A stretch of DNA of 64,000 nucleotides from positions 23,176-87,175 of the forward strand of contig DAORDH010000022.1 in the NCBI GenBank assembly GCA_035345875.1. Reading direction: 5' to 3'. Both the position numbers and the translations under genes were made by a program. The stretch comes from UBA2033 sp035345875 (GTDB lineage: Bacteria; Spirochaetota; Leptospiria; Leptospirales; Leptospiraceae). The notes under the pieces are model-generated. The model searched no databases. It had not been told where the DNA came from and worked only from the letters and a program-made list of their open reading frames with translations. Of this stretch, positions 42,977 through 52,266 are shown one piece after another (the first letter of the stretch is position 1; the number at the start of each line of letters is the position of its first letter).

Positions 42977-44185
42977 TTAAAAGAAGAAAAACTTTTTTCC
43001 ACTTTTAAAGATAAGGCTACTAACGGCTTCCCAGTTAGATAGATTTGGATCTGGATTTTTTCCATCTCCCATTCGGAGTAGTTGTTGCTGATACCAAGCA
43101 ATTTCTAAGGCACCTGCTTCATCTACTACACCGATACCAGCCGTTACGCGCTTTAGAACCATTCCCATGGATTCTCCTGATATAATTTTGGATGGAAACT
43201 TTGGATCCATTGCAATTGGTCTAGCGAGTCCCAATACATCAATTCCTTCTTCTGTTGCCTGATCCATTCCTGCTCTTGTTCTAAAACCGCCTGTTAGCAT
43301 CATAGGACAGCTTACAGTTCTTCTAAGTAAATGCGCAAATTCTAAAAAGTATGCTTCTCTAAGTCGGGTTGTGTCTTTTTCATGCACTCCGGTCATAGCT
43401 GCTTTTTCGTAAGTTCCACCCGAGACTTCTAAAAGATCAATCCCTTCGTGGTCTAACGTCTTTGCTACCTCTGTGCTTTCGTCCTCTGAAAAACCGCCAT
43501 GTTGAAAATCTTTCGAATTTAATTTTACTGCAATTGCAAAATTTTCTCCTACAGCTGCTCGAATGCTTCTATATACTTCCATTAAAAATCGCATTCTATT
43601 TTCTAAACTTCCTCCCCATTTATCTTTTCTTTGATTTGTAAGAGGAGATAGAAATTGATTGATGAGATATCCGTGTGCTGCATGAATTTCTACACCATCA
43701 AAGCCTGCTTCTTTTAGTTTCAAGGCTGTTGCGGTAAATCGATAGATTAAATCTAAAATTTCCTCTTCTCTTAATTCTCTCGGAGTAGCAAAAATTCCAA
43801 ATGGAGCGTTAACTGCTATTGCAGATGGTGCAACGGGTTGTTTAGATAAAAGAACAGGAGATTGTCTTCCTGGATGATTGATTTGTCCAAATAGAATGGA
43901 ACCATGCTGTTTGGCAATTCTTACCCATTCTTTAAAAGGGTCTAAATTGGTAGCGTTTTCCAATACTACATTGTTTGGTTCCCCTAGAGCGGTCTTATCT
44001 ATTATGATATTGCCTGTTATCAATAGACCTGCTCCACTAGAGCCGAATCTTTCATACAATCGATAGATGGCTTTATCTGGAAGTAGGCTTCTATCTGCTA
44101 TATTTTCGCTCATCGCAGCTTTTGCGAGGCGATTTGGAATGATTAGGTCATTTTTAAGTTTGAGAGGTCTATTTAAGTTTGGCAT
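42977..44185 (-). CDS. NADH:flavin oxidoreductase, old yellow enzyme family
   Basis: FMN-dependent oxidoreductase, longer (402 residues) than the NemA-like enzyme at 5797. Seen: NRLAKAAMSENIAD, FGQINHPGRQSP, GFDGVEIHAAHGYLINQFLS (active-site His-x-x-His instead of His-x-x-Asn), LTNQRKDKWGGSLENRMRFL, LLEVSGGTYE, MMLTGGFRTRAGM. It lacks the Fe-S/FAD domains of 2,4-dienoyl-CoA reductase. It is the last gene of a TetR-membrane protein-reductase operon, 2 bases after the membrane gene, so the operon may detoxify a hydrophobic compound. Confidence 0.88.
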   Translation of the reverse strand: MPNLNRPLKLKNDLIIPNRLAKAAMSENIADRSLLPDKAIYRLYERFGSSGAGLLITGNIIIDKTALGEPNNVVLENATNLDPFKEWVRIAKQHGSILFGQINHPGRQSPVLLSKQPVAPSAIAVNAPFGIFATPRELREEEILDLIYRFTATALKLKEAGFDGVEIHAAHGYLINQFLSPLTNQRKDKWGGSLENRMRFLMEVYRSIRAAVGENFAIAVKLNSKDFQHGGFSEDESTEVAKTLDHEGIDLLEVSGGTYEKAAMTGVHEKDTTRLREAYFLEFAHLLRRTVSCPMMLTGGFRTRAGMDQATEEGIDVLGLARPIAMDPKFPSKIISGESMGMVLKRVTAGIGVVDEAGALEIAWYQQQLLRMGDGKNPDPNLSNWEAVSSLIFKSGKKFFFF

Positions 44186-44187
44186 AA

Positions 44188-45072
44188 TTAATTTTCTATA
44201 TGATACATTTTTTTAATTAGTTTGTGAAATGGTCTTCCTTCTTTAAACAATCCATAGTATAGAATCGCAAAGGATATAGGAAGTCCTAGAAAGTAACTTA
44301 GAATGTGCATGTTTGTAGAGCCACCGGTTCCCGCATAACGTGAAAATGGATCACCTGCACCTATCAATAGACCTGTATAATAAACTGTAATTGCACTGAT
44401 TGCGGCAGAACCAAAGCCAACTAAGAATACTCCTACTAGATAATTTGCAGCAAGTGCGCCTGAGGAAACTATTTTCTTGGAGAAAGTAGATACACTTTCC
44501 TTTGTCCACTTTGAAAAGTAATAAAGAATTGCTGGAACTAAAAACACTCCATCAATATAAAGAGTCATTGCTACAGTAGAAGTAAACATAGCAGCAACGC
44601 TTCCGATTCCTTTATAGCCTGCACCGGGTTTCCATGCTTCTCCGCCAAATAAATCTCTGTCGTAAAGAAATCTATCATATCCTAAACCATCCCATCCATA
44701 AAGAAGAATAAAGAACATTCCGAAGTATCCAAAAATCCAATTTAAATGGGAAAGATAATATTTTTTTCTTTTAATTAATTCAGAAGTTACCCAAAAACCT
44801 AAAATTCCTTGCGTAACGTTTGTAATTCCAAAGCCAATGATGAGCCAGACGGGTATAGAATACAAGGTCTCTGCGACTTGCATCGTCTCCCAGCTTGGGT
44901 GTTTTAATAATAATAACATTCCTGTTGGTGCCCATATACAGGAAAGAACAACTAACGCTTTCGCGTAGAAGCTGGTAGATAGAGGTTCCTTCTCTTCTTC
45001 TAATTTTTTAGAAGCGGCTGCAGCCATAGTGCTACCGATTCCATATGCCCAAAATACATCTACTTGAACCAT
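44188..45072 (-). CDS. Multi-pass membrane protein of TetR-linked operon
   Basis: I do not recognise this family. The ATG at 45072 is preferred because AAGGAGA sits 6 bases upstream. The 294-residue protein has about seven hydrophobic helices (for example ALVVLSCIWAPTGMLLLL, VWLIIGFGITNVTQGILGFW, WIFGYFGMFFILLYGW, and two in the C-terminal third), with an aromatic-rich loop YGWDGLGYDRFLYDRDLF. No transporter signature was identified. It is placed between TetR (14 bases upstream) and the reductase, so it is regulated with them. It might transport or sense the inducing compound. Confidence 0.7.
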   Translation of the reverse strand: MVQVDVFWAYGIGSTMAAAASKKLEEEKEPLSTSFYAKALVVLSCIWAPTGMLLLLKHPSWETMQVAETLYSIPVWLIIGFGITNVTQGILGFWVTSELIKRKKYYLSHLNWIFGYFGMFFILLYGWDGLGYDRFLYDRDLFGGEAWKPGAGYKGIGSVAAMFTSTVAMTLYIDGVFLVPAILYYFSKWTKESVSTFSKKIVSSGALAANYLVGVFLVGFGSAAISAITVYYTGLLIGAGDPFSRYAGTGGSTNMHILSYFLGLPISFAILYYGLFKEGRPFHKLIKKMYHIEN

Positions 45073-45086
45073 TTCATTCTCCTTAT

Positions 45087-45689
45087 TTATTTTTGTATGC
45101 CTTGTAAGATGATGGAGATAATCACTGTTATCCACTCTTTACTTGCTTTAATTCTTTGTTTTTTATTTTCGATTGGTGAAACTTCTTTTATTCCTTCGAA
45201 TATAACTGCATTGATTGCTCTTGCCGTAATTTTTATATCTAAGTCTTTTCGCAAAAATCCTTTATTTATACCGTTTTTCAAATATTGAGCTGTGTATTCA
45301 TCGAAAATCTCCATGGAGTCAGAGATCTTTTTTTGACTGCTTGCAACTCCTTGGGATTCAAAGAATAGAATCCGAGCCATCGAGTCATCTTCAGAGAAAA
45401 GATCAAAGAGTTTTTCCCCAATTCTATGAAGTTGTTCTTTATACTCCTCTAAATTGGTTGCGCCATTTGGGTTTTCATTGATTGCGATGCTTACAATTTC
45501 TTTTAGTATTTCGTTTACTGCGGAATGAAATATATCTTCCTTGTTTTTAAAATAACGATAAAAAGTTCCATGTCCCATTCCTAGTTTTCTGGCAATATCT
45601 GCAATCCCTGCGGCATGAAAACCTTTCTCAGCAAAGACTTGAACAGATGCAGCTAGAATGTCTTTTTTCTTTTTATCGATATCTGTCAT
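45087..45689 (-). CDS. TetR/AcrR family transcriptional regulator
   Basis: Repressor with the TetR_N HTH at residues 5-60: KKDILAASVQVFAEKGFHAA, then GIADIARKLGMGHGTFYRYF and KNKEDIFHSAVNEIL. The C-terminal helical domain (about 80-200) is of unknown ligand. A palindrome AATGACATGTCATT lies 9 bases before its start. It is the first gene of the TetR-membrane protein-OYE operon, so it probably represses itself and its two downstream genes. Confidence 0.92.
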   Translation of the reverse strand: MTDIDKKKKDILAASVQVFAEKGFHAAGIADIARKLGMGHGTFYRYFKNKEDIFHSAVNEILKEIVSIAINENPNGATNLEEYKEQLHRIGEKLFDLFSEDDSMARILFFESQGVASSQKKISDSMEIFDEYTAQYLKNGINKGFLRKDLDIKITARAINAVIFEGIKEVSPIENKKQRIKASKEWITVIISIILQGIQK

Positions 45690-45695
45690 TTGTCC

Positions 45696-45716
45696 AGTAA
45701 TGACATGTCATTCTGT
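45696..45716 (-). promoter_or_regulatory. TetR operator palindrome
   Basis: AATGACATGTCATT (45699-45712) is a perfect 14-base palindrome and the flanks CAG and CTG extend it. It lies just upstream of the TetR ATG. Confidence 0.8.
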
Positions 45717-45730
45717 TAAGTCAATAGAAA

Positions 45731-47098
45731 TTAAAGAACATTGTTAATTTCAAGAGAAATGATACATACATCATCTTCAAATTGATTGCTTCCTCTAAAT
45801 CTTTGTAGCGCTAAAAATAGTTCATTTAGAAAGGTTTGCCCTTTTAGAGAGGAGAGATTTCTTAACGTCTTTTCCATTTCATTTTCTTCAAAGAAAATTC
45901 CATCTCCAGAAATTGATCTGGTTTCTGTGAATCCATCTGTATAGAGCAATAGTTTACTATTTGCATTTAATTTTATTTCATGATTCTGGTATTTTTTATT
46001 TCGGTCTATTAATTCATGATTTTGAAATATTCCAATGGCTGAGCTTCTTCCACCTGAGAGATAACGTATATTTTCTCCCTCTACTATGATTGGCCAATTA
46101 TGACCTGCATTCGAAAAGAGAAGGGAGTTATCTTTTATATCATAAACACAATAAAATCCAGTAAGGAAAAAACCACCTATTTGATTAAATAAAACTTCAT
46201 TTAAATAAAATAAAAATTCTGCCGGATTTTCTTTCCTGATTCCAGACTGTAAAATTGCAGTCTTTAGCATACTAGTTATAAATGCTGCTGGAACTCCATG
46301 ACCAGATACATCACTTAAAAAAATTCCAAGTTTATTTGGATCTCTGAAATTGACAAAATCAAAGAAATCTCCACCAACATGCATCATAGGGTGATATAAA
46401 AAACTAATAAAGGGATAGGGATTTGCCTTTGGAATTAGTTTATTTTGTATTTTTCGAGCCATATTTAGATCAGTGTTTAACGCATTGTAACTCTGTTGTA
46501 ATTTATTTCTTTCATTTTCTAACTCCTCATTTTGTTTTTGTAATTTTCTTTGGAGGACAATTATGATTGAATAAATCAAAATATTCACTATATGTGTAAG
46601 CATAAAACCAAGGATAAGACTAAACCGATTGATCTTTTCTCCTTCTTGCAAAAAATTATAGTATTCAATTGAATTGGTAAAGAGTAAAACTAGAAGTAAG
46701 AGATGTAGGAATAAACAATATAAAACACAAAATAATCCCTGTCGTATTTTGGGGTTTAAGGAGCAGAGAGCTGTAGCGTATATTGTCCCTCCCAAAAAGA
46801 AGGAATTCATTCCAGTCAAATAAACAAAAAAATATATAATCGTTAAATCAATAGCTGAAACAAAAAAACTAAAATTACTAAATCGGTTTGTTAAATCAAA
46901 AAAAGTTTCTACAAGTAAATAGGTTAAACTTGTAAAAACTAGAAGTAAGCTTATATCAAAAATCGCTGTATAGGAATAAAATTTCGCAATAATACAACCA
47001 GCCGATGCTAGAAGCAATCTAGAAATGTTAATTGCAAAATAGGTATAGGAAATTTTTAGGATTCCTCTTTTTCTGAGGTCTGGATAATACTTTTCCAT
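45731..47098 (-). CDS. Membrane-bound SpoIIE/PP2C phosphatase
   Basis: Sensor phosphatase of 455 residues. Six membrane helices (about 15-190, e.g. LLLASAGCIIAKFYSYTAIF) with short loops, no evident sensor domain. A coiled coil (about 190-220, NEELENERNKLQQSYNALNT) leads to a SpoIIE-type PP2C domain: HVGGDFFDFVNF, LSDVSGHGVPAAFIT, FSNAGHNWPI, LLLYTDGFTETRS and VCIISLEI at the end. Target is likely a phosphorylated STAS antagonist. A NarL-type regulator is upstream on the same strand, 233 bases away. Confidence 0.9.
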   Translation of the reverse strand: MEKYYPDLRKRGILKISYTYFAINISRLLLASAGCIIAKFYSYTAIFDISLLLVFTSLTYLLVETFFDLTNRFSNFSFFVSAIDLTIIYFFVYLTGMNSFFLGGTIYATALCSLNPKIRQGLFCVLYCLFLHLLLLVLLFTNSIEYYNFLQEGEKINRFSLILGFMLTHIVNILIYSIIIVLQRKLQKQNEELENERNKLQQSYNALNTDLNMARKIQNKLIPKANPYPFISFLYHPMMHVGGDFFDFVNFRDPNKLGIFLSDVSGHGVPAAFITSMLKTAILQSGIRKENPAEFLFYLNEVLFNQIGGFFLTGFYCVYDIKDNSLLFSNAGHNWPIIVEGENIRYLSGGRSSAIGIFQNHELIDRNKKYQNHEIKLNANSKLLLYTDGFTETRSISGDGIFFEENEMEKTLRNLSSLKGQTFLNELFLALQRFRGSNQFEDDVCIISLEINNVL

Positions 47099-47331
47099 AA
47101 ATAATGTTTTACAACTTTAAATAAGGACTACTTTTTACGACAAGTTAAATTTTCTGAATAGAAATCATTCAATCAATTCTAGAAGAAAATTTTGATTGAA
47201 CTCACATAACTAGATAAGACAAGCATTCTATTATTTTATAAAATGGATCAATAGAGAAAGGATTGGAATCTGGTAAGATGAGTAGTTTTGTGAAATCATT
47301 AACCCTTGTAGATTAGAATTGAATCAAAAAA

Positions 47332-47976
47332 CTATTCTAAAATTCCCAGATCTTCTGCTTTTCGTAACATTTGCAATCGATTGTTTACTTCTAATTTCTG
47401 ATAAATCCCTCTAATATGAAAACGAATTGTTGAGATACTTACTAAAAGCAACGCAGCTATTTCAGATGGGCTTGAGCCTTGTGCTAATTCTTTTAATATT
47501 TGTAATTCACGATTGGATAACTCTTCCATGTTTTCTGGTTTGGATTCTTTTTTTTGCTTTTGAAAATAATGCATAACACGGACTGCAATGGATGGAGTCA
47601 TATAGGCTCCACCTTCTATAATAATATCTATAATAGAGGAAACTTTTTCAGCTTCACTTTTTAAGATGTATCCAATACAACCTAACTTTAAACATTGAAA
47701 AATTGTATCTTCTGAGTCAAGTGCTGTCAGCATAATTTTTTTACTAGATGGATTGATTTGTGAAATTGTTTTTAGAAAATCGATCCCACTTGCTTTCGGG
47801 AGTAATATATCGATCAAAAAAATATCTGATTCTTTTAAATCTTTTTCTGAACATTCCTCAACGGAGTGATAACATAGAACTTTTTCTATTCTAGAATGTT
47901 TAGATAATAAATCCATTATATGATTACAAAAATATTTCTTATCTTCAATAATAGTTACTTTCAGTTTAGCATTCAT
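47332..47976 (-). CDS. NarL/FixJ-type response regulator
   Basis: Orphan DNA-binding response regulator, 214 residues. Receiver: VTIIEDKKYFCNHIMD (acid pocket), Asp in FLIDILLPKASGIDF, Lys in ILKSEAEK. LuxR HTH: LSNRELQILKELAQGSSPSE and LVSISTIRFHIRGIYQKLEV. No kinase gene is adjacent. The nearest signalling partner is the SpoIIE phosphatase gene downstream. No clear ribosome site before the ATG. Confidence 0.88.
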   Translation of the reverse strand: MNAKLKVTIIEDKKYFCNHIMDLLSKHSRIEKVLCYHSVEECSEKDLKESDIFLIDILLPKASGIDFLKTISQINPSSKKIMLTALDSEDTIFQCLKLGCIGYILKSEAEKVSSIIDIIIEGGAYMTPSIAVRVMHYFQKQKKESKPENMEELSNRELQILKELAQGSSPSEIAALLLVSISTIRFHIRGIYQKLEVNNRLQMLRKAEDLGILE

Positions 47977-48572
47977 GAAGCCAATACTTTTGATTCTTCT
48001 AAAAAAAGAAACATTTTTAGAGAAAAAACGATACTTCCTATTCTAGATTAAAAATGATTTCAAATCGGAATAAAGAATGATTTGCTTGAATCGTTAGTAT
48101 TCTAACCTACAGAAATCGGGAAGGATTTGATAGAAGTAAATTTTTTAATTTAGATTTAGTTCTTTTTATCCTCCTATTAATTTGCATAAGTCGGTTGATT
48201 GGAAATCTTGCATTTTCTTAGGTGCTCTTTTAAATATTTGATTTTAAGATAGCAGTCGGTTTCTAAAATCGAAATGTTTTTATTTTATAAAAATATACTT
48301 TCAATGAAAAGTTAAGATAGCAAATCAATGAATTGGAATATAAAAAATTTCTTATTTTATCATAAAATGGTGAAAAAATGGCTTTATTCACTTTACTTTG
48401 ATTCTTTGGTCTAGAATCCTGCAACATAAGAGTCTATGATTTTCTTAGGACGAGAAAATCTTACCGCACCAAACAATAAAAGCGAATCATCTTAATCATA
48501 GGATTTAGATCATTTACCATATACTTCTTTCATACCAAAGGGTGAAAGGATGAGTTTTTAGAGGAGATATCT
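47977..48572. other. Intergenic region, divergent promoters
   Basis: About 600 AT-rich bases between divergent genes. No ORF with a ribosome site, no repeat family member and no convincing hairpin were recognised. Confidence 0.35.
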
Positions 48573-50399
48573 ATGAAATTATCAATTAAAAATACTATTA
48601 TACTTAGCTTTGCAACTTTATTTATACTGATTCTATTTATGGCATTATTGATTATTTTTCTCTATGCAAGTCAGAATGATTTATTTGAAAGCCAGCAAAG
48701 GAAATTTAATTCTTATCTTTTGGCAGATGAATTAAGGCAGAGTTCAGATGATCTGACAAGGTTTATGCGAACCTATGCTTTAACAGGCGATCCAAAATAT
48801 AAAGAATATTTTTTTAGTGTTTTAGATATAAGAAATGGAAAAAAGCCAAGACCCGAAAAATACGATAGGATCTATTGGGATTTTTATACGGTAGACGGAA
48901 CAAAGCCAAGGCAAGATGGAGAAACAATTTCTCTTCTAAATCTAATGAGGCAAAATGGATTTACAGAAGAAGAATTTAAGAAATTGGATGAAGCAAAGAA
49001 AAATTCGGATGCTTTGGTTCATACAGAAGAAATTGCTATGAAAGCTATGGAGGGTAAACTAGAAGAGGAAATTAGAAAAATGATTCAACCAAATGAATCA
49101 CTTTCTGAATTCGCAAAGAGAATTTTACATAGTGATCAATACCATAAAGATAAATATAGGATTATGAAACCAATAGATGATTTTTATGTTTTATTAGAAC
49201 AAAGAACATCAAGAGAAGTTTTAGAAAACAAAGAAAAGCAAACTCTTCTTTTGCGAATAATTCTGGGAACTGTCGTATTTTTAATAATCATACTAATTTC
49301 TGTTTCCTACACAATTCATATAAAGGTAACAGTCCCAATCCTGAACTTTACAGATGAAATGGGGAGACTGGCTGACAGCAAAGACTTAACGTATTCTCTT
49401 CCTGCTTCAGAAAAAAATGAAATAGGTTTACTAGCAAAAGGATTTAATGGATTTCTAGAAAGCATACTTCTACTCTTTAGAGCTTTTTCTACAAACATCA
49501 ATAAAGTAAATAGTTTGTCGAAGACGTTAGATGAAACTATTCAAGAAACAAAAAGATCAATTCAAGAAGTCTCGGTTGCAACAGATAATGTTTCTTCAGA
49601 GACTGGACAACTTATGGTTTATACAGAAACAATCGTCAATATGGTAAATCAATCAAAAGATAAAATTTCTTTCAGTTCGTCTATTTCTAAAGACAATACA
49701 AAGAATACAAATTTTTTATTAGAAGAAATTACTCAAACCCACAGAGAAATTGAAATTGCAAATAAGGAGTTAAAGGAAATAGATCGAGAATTAGAACAGA
49801 CTGCAAAGGTAACAGAGGCTCTTTCTGATAATTCAAAAGAAATTAATTCTGTTTTGAGATCAGTAAAAGAAATATCAAAGCAGACTAGTTTACTTGCGCT
49901 CAATGCAGCGATTGAATCGGCTAGGGCAGGGGAGCATGGAAAGGGATTTGCCATTGTTGCCGATGAGGTTGGGAAGCTTGCAATGCAAACAAATGAAGCA
50001 ACAGAAAAAATAGGAAGAGTCATTTCTGAAATTACAAATGAAATTGCAGGAACTGTTCAAAAAATTAGAAATTCTCATGCGAGTAGTCAAAGTTTGATTC
50101 AAATTATTCAAAGAATAGAAAAGGTTATTTCTAATAATTTTGAAGCGGTAAAAGAATCAAGGACGCAAACAGAAAAAGTTTCAAATGCTATTTTGGTTTT
50201 AGAAAAGAATATATTTGAAGTAGGTGAAATGACAAATGAGATTTTCAGGGCTAATCAACATTTAACTGCATCCGGTGAAGAGGTGAGTGTAGCCATTAAG
50301 ACTAGACTAACGTCTCTAGAAACGATTCAAGAAAAAATGATTGCTCTTACAAAAGAAACAGCTAATCTACAAAGGGATTTAAATTTGTTTAAGATTTAA
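48573..50399 (+). CDS. Methyl-accepting chemotaxis protein
   Basis: Transmembrane chemoreceptor, 608 residues. TM1 about 8-32, a periplasmic sensor domain (about 33-225) with LADELRQSSDDLTRFMRTYA and LTGDPKYKEYFF, TM2 about 226-246, HAMP, then the cytoplasmic hairpin with the highly conserved tip SLLALNAAIESARAGEHGKG, FAIVADEVGKLAMQTNEATE. RBS GAGGAG. No CheB/CheR/CheW genes are nearby. The ligand is unknown. The periplasmic motif recalls an environmental group of MCPs with one of this type of sensor. Confidence 0.92.
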   Translation: MKLSIKNTIILSFATLFILILFMALLIIFLYASQNDLFESQQRKFNSYLLADELRQSSDDLTRFMRTYALTGDPKYKEYFFSVLDIRNGKKPRPEKYDRIYWDFYTVDGTKPRQDGETISLLNLMRQNGFTEEEFKKLDEAKKNSDALVHTEEIAMKAMEGKLEEEIRKMIQPNESLSEFAKRILHSDQYHKDKYRIMKPIDDFYVLLEQRTSREVLENKEKQTLLLRIILGTVVFLIIILISVSYTIHIKVTVPILNFTDEMGRLADSKDLTYSLPASEKNEIGLLAKGFNGFLESILLLFRAFSTNINKVNSLSKTLDETIQETKRSIQEVSVATDNVSSETGQLMVYTETIVNMVNQSKDKISFSSSISKDNTKNTNFLLEEITQTHREIEIANKELKEIDRELEQTAKVTEALSDNSKEINSVLRSVKEISKQTSLLALNAAIESARAGEHGKGFAIVADEVGKLAMQTNEATEKIGRVISEITNEIAGTVQKIRNSHASSQSLIQIIQRIEKVISNNFEAVKESRTQTEKVSNAILVLEKNIFEVGEMTNEIFRANQHLTASGEEVSVAIKTRLTSLETIQEKMIALTKETANLQRDLNLFKI

Positions 50400-50477
50400 A
50401 ACTGATCATAGCTAAAATTTTATAATCGACTGATGCGGAGAATCTTTTTACAAGAGTTCAACTAGTAATCTGTTTTA

Positions 50478-50500
50478 GCCTATCTGCGGGAACGATAGGC
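50478..50500. repeat. Hairpin between MCP and ligase genes
   Basis: GCCTATC (50478-50484) and GATAGGC (50494-50500) form a perfect 7-base stem. It lacks a T run on either side, so termination is uncertain; the genes are convergent. Confidence 0.4.
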
Positions 50501-50634
50501 ATTCAATAGAGGTTGTTTCATTTCAATGAATGCAGCAATGAAAACACTGCTAAAACAAAAGTTTCTCACTTTTGATCATTACGATTTAGATAATATAAGA
50601 ACTGTTCAATAAATGTAAATAAAGCAATAACTCT

Positions 50635-52266
50635 CTAGATTCTTTTTCTTAGTTCCTTTTTGTCAAATTTTCCAACGCTCGTTTTGGGTATAACGTCAAC
50701 AAAGAGAATATCTGAGAGTTTTGGAAGTTGCCAATGGGCAAAGTTTTTACTTAAAAAATCATGAACTGTTTTAGAATTCACTCTTTTATTTTCAGGTTTT
50801 TGGATCTCCTCTTGTGTAAGAACTATAAATACAACAGGCACTTCTTCTCGAATAGGATCTGGTTTACCGATAGCCGCCGCTTCTAAAACTCCTGGAATAG
50901 CCATTGCTAAATTTTCCATATCTACACTAGAAATCCATTCTCCACGACTTTTTATTAAATCTTTTTTGCGATCTGTGATCTCCATAAAACCATACTCATC
51001 AATTTTTACGACATCCCCGGTTCTAAACCAACCATCTGTTGTAAAATTAGTATTCGCATTTTCGTTATTAAAATAGGATTTTGCTATCCAAGGACCTCTG
51101 ACTAAAAGTTCGCCAACCGTTTTTCCATCCCAATCTACTTCTTTTCCTTCGTCGTCTTCTACTTTAATTTCGACACAAGGCACATTCATACCTTGTTTGG
51201 CTCTCCAAGTAATTTGTTTTTCCAAATCCCAAGAGTCCATCTCTGACGTTAAGCGAGAGACTGTTCCGACAGGAGAGAGTTCTGTCATTCCCCATGCATG
51301 TAAAATTGGAATTCCAAACTCCATTTGAAAATTTTCAATCATAGATCTAGGGACCGCCGACCCACCGATAACCATTCGATTGAGTGAACTAAGATCATGC
51401 TTTTTAGATTTTAGATGCTGATAGAGAAGTTTCCAAATAGTAGGAACTCCTGCTGCAAGTGTTACTTTTTCTTTTTCGATAATTTCAGCGAGAATTGGTC
51501 CGCCTAGATTGGGTCCTGGAAAAATTAAGCTAGAACCAGTCATGGCAGCTCCATATGGAATTCCCCAAGCATTTGCATGAAACATCGGAACTACTGGTAA
51601 AGCTCGATCTCTTTCGGTTAACGCAAGACTATCGGCAAAGCATATTCCCATAGAATGCAAAAAGAAAGAACGATGACTATATAGAACTCCTTTTGGATCG
51701 CCCGTTGTTCCGGAAGTATAACATAAACCTGCTGCTTGATTTTCAGGAAAATCAATGAGAGGAATATCTTCATTTGCCTCATTTAAAAGTTTTTCATAAT
51801 CAAGTGCATTAGGAATTTCTACGCCGGTAGGAGTGTTATCATCCATTAAAACAAGATGCTTTACATTTGGAAATTTCGACAGGAGAGGTGCAATTAATTT
51901 TGCAATAGAATGATCAATGAAAATTACTTTATCATCCGCATGATTTACAATGTATTCTAATTGCTCTGGAAAGAGGCGAATGTTGAGAGTGTGCAAAACA
52001 GCTCCCATGCAAGGAATGGCAAAATATAGTTCATAATGCCTGTAGCTATTCCAAGCAAATGTGGCAACTCTATCCCCTTCTTTGATTCCAAGGTTTCGCA
52101 AAACATTCATTAGCCGTAGAACTCTTTTGTAGAAGTCTTTATTTTTGTATCTATGGACTTGATTGTTCGATTGGTAAGATATAATTTCTTTTTCTGGATA
52201 ATTTTTAATTGTTCTTCTAAGAAGAGAAGTAAGAGAGAGTGGAAAATCCATCATTAAACCGTTCAT
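50635..52266 (-). CDS. Long/medium-chain acyl-CoA ligase (AMP-binding)
   Basis: ATP-dependent acyl-CoA synthetase for fatty acid activation. Seen: CYTSGTTGDPKGVLYSHRSF (P-loop), HAWGMTELSPVG, GWFRTGDVVKIDEYGFMEIT, DRKKDLIKSRGEWISSVDME and the catalytic Lys in TSVGKFDKKELR. 543 residues, full length. The gene overlaps the upstream metallo-hydrolase by 4 bases (ATGA). The chain length is not set by the sequence. Confidence 0.93.
   Translation of the reverse strand: MNGLMMDFPLSLTSLLRRTIKNYPEKEIISYQSNNQVHRYKNKDFYKRVLRLMNVLRNLGIKEGDRVATFAWNSYRHYELYFAIPCMGAVLHTLNIRLFPEQLEYIVNHADDKVIFIDHSIAKLIAPLLSKFPNVKHLVLMDDNTPTGVEIPNALDYEKLLNEANEDIPLIDFPENQAAGLCYTSGTTGDPKGVLYSHRSFFLHSMGICFADSLALTERDRALPVVPMFHANAWGIPYGAAMTGSSLIFPGPNLGGPILAEIIEKEKVTLAAGVPTIWKLLYQHLKSKKHDLSSLNRMVIGGSAVPRSMIENFQMEFGIPILHAWGMTELSPVGTVSRLTSEMDSWDLEKQITWRAKQGMNVPCVEIKVEDDEGKEVDWDGKTVGELLVRGPWIAKSYFNNENANTNFTTDGWFRTGDVVKIDEYGFMEITDRKKDLIKSRGEWISSVDMENLAMAIPGVLEAAAIGKPDPIREEVPVVFIVLTQEEIQKPENKRVNSKTVHDFLSKNFAHWQLPKLSDILFVDVIPKTSVGKFDKKELRKRI

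Noticed and set aside
5797..44185. The two old yellow enzyme genes as a recent duplication
   Set aside because: They differ in length, active-site pair and flanking genes, so they are distant relatives.
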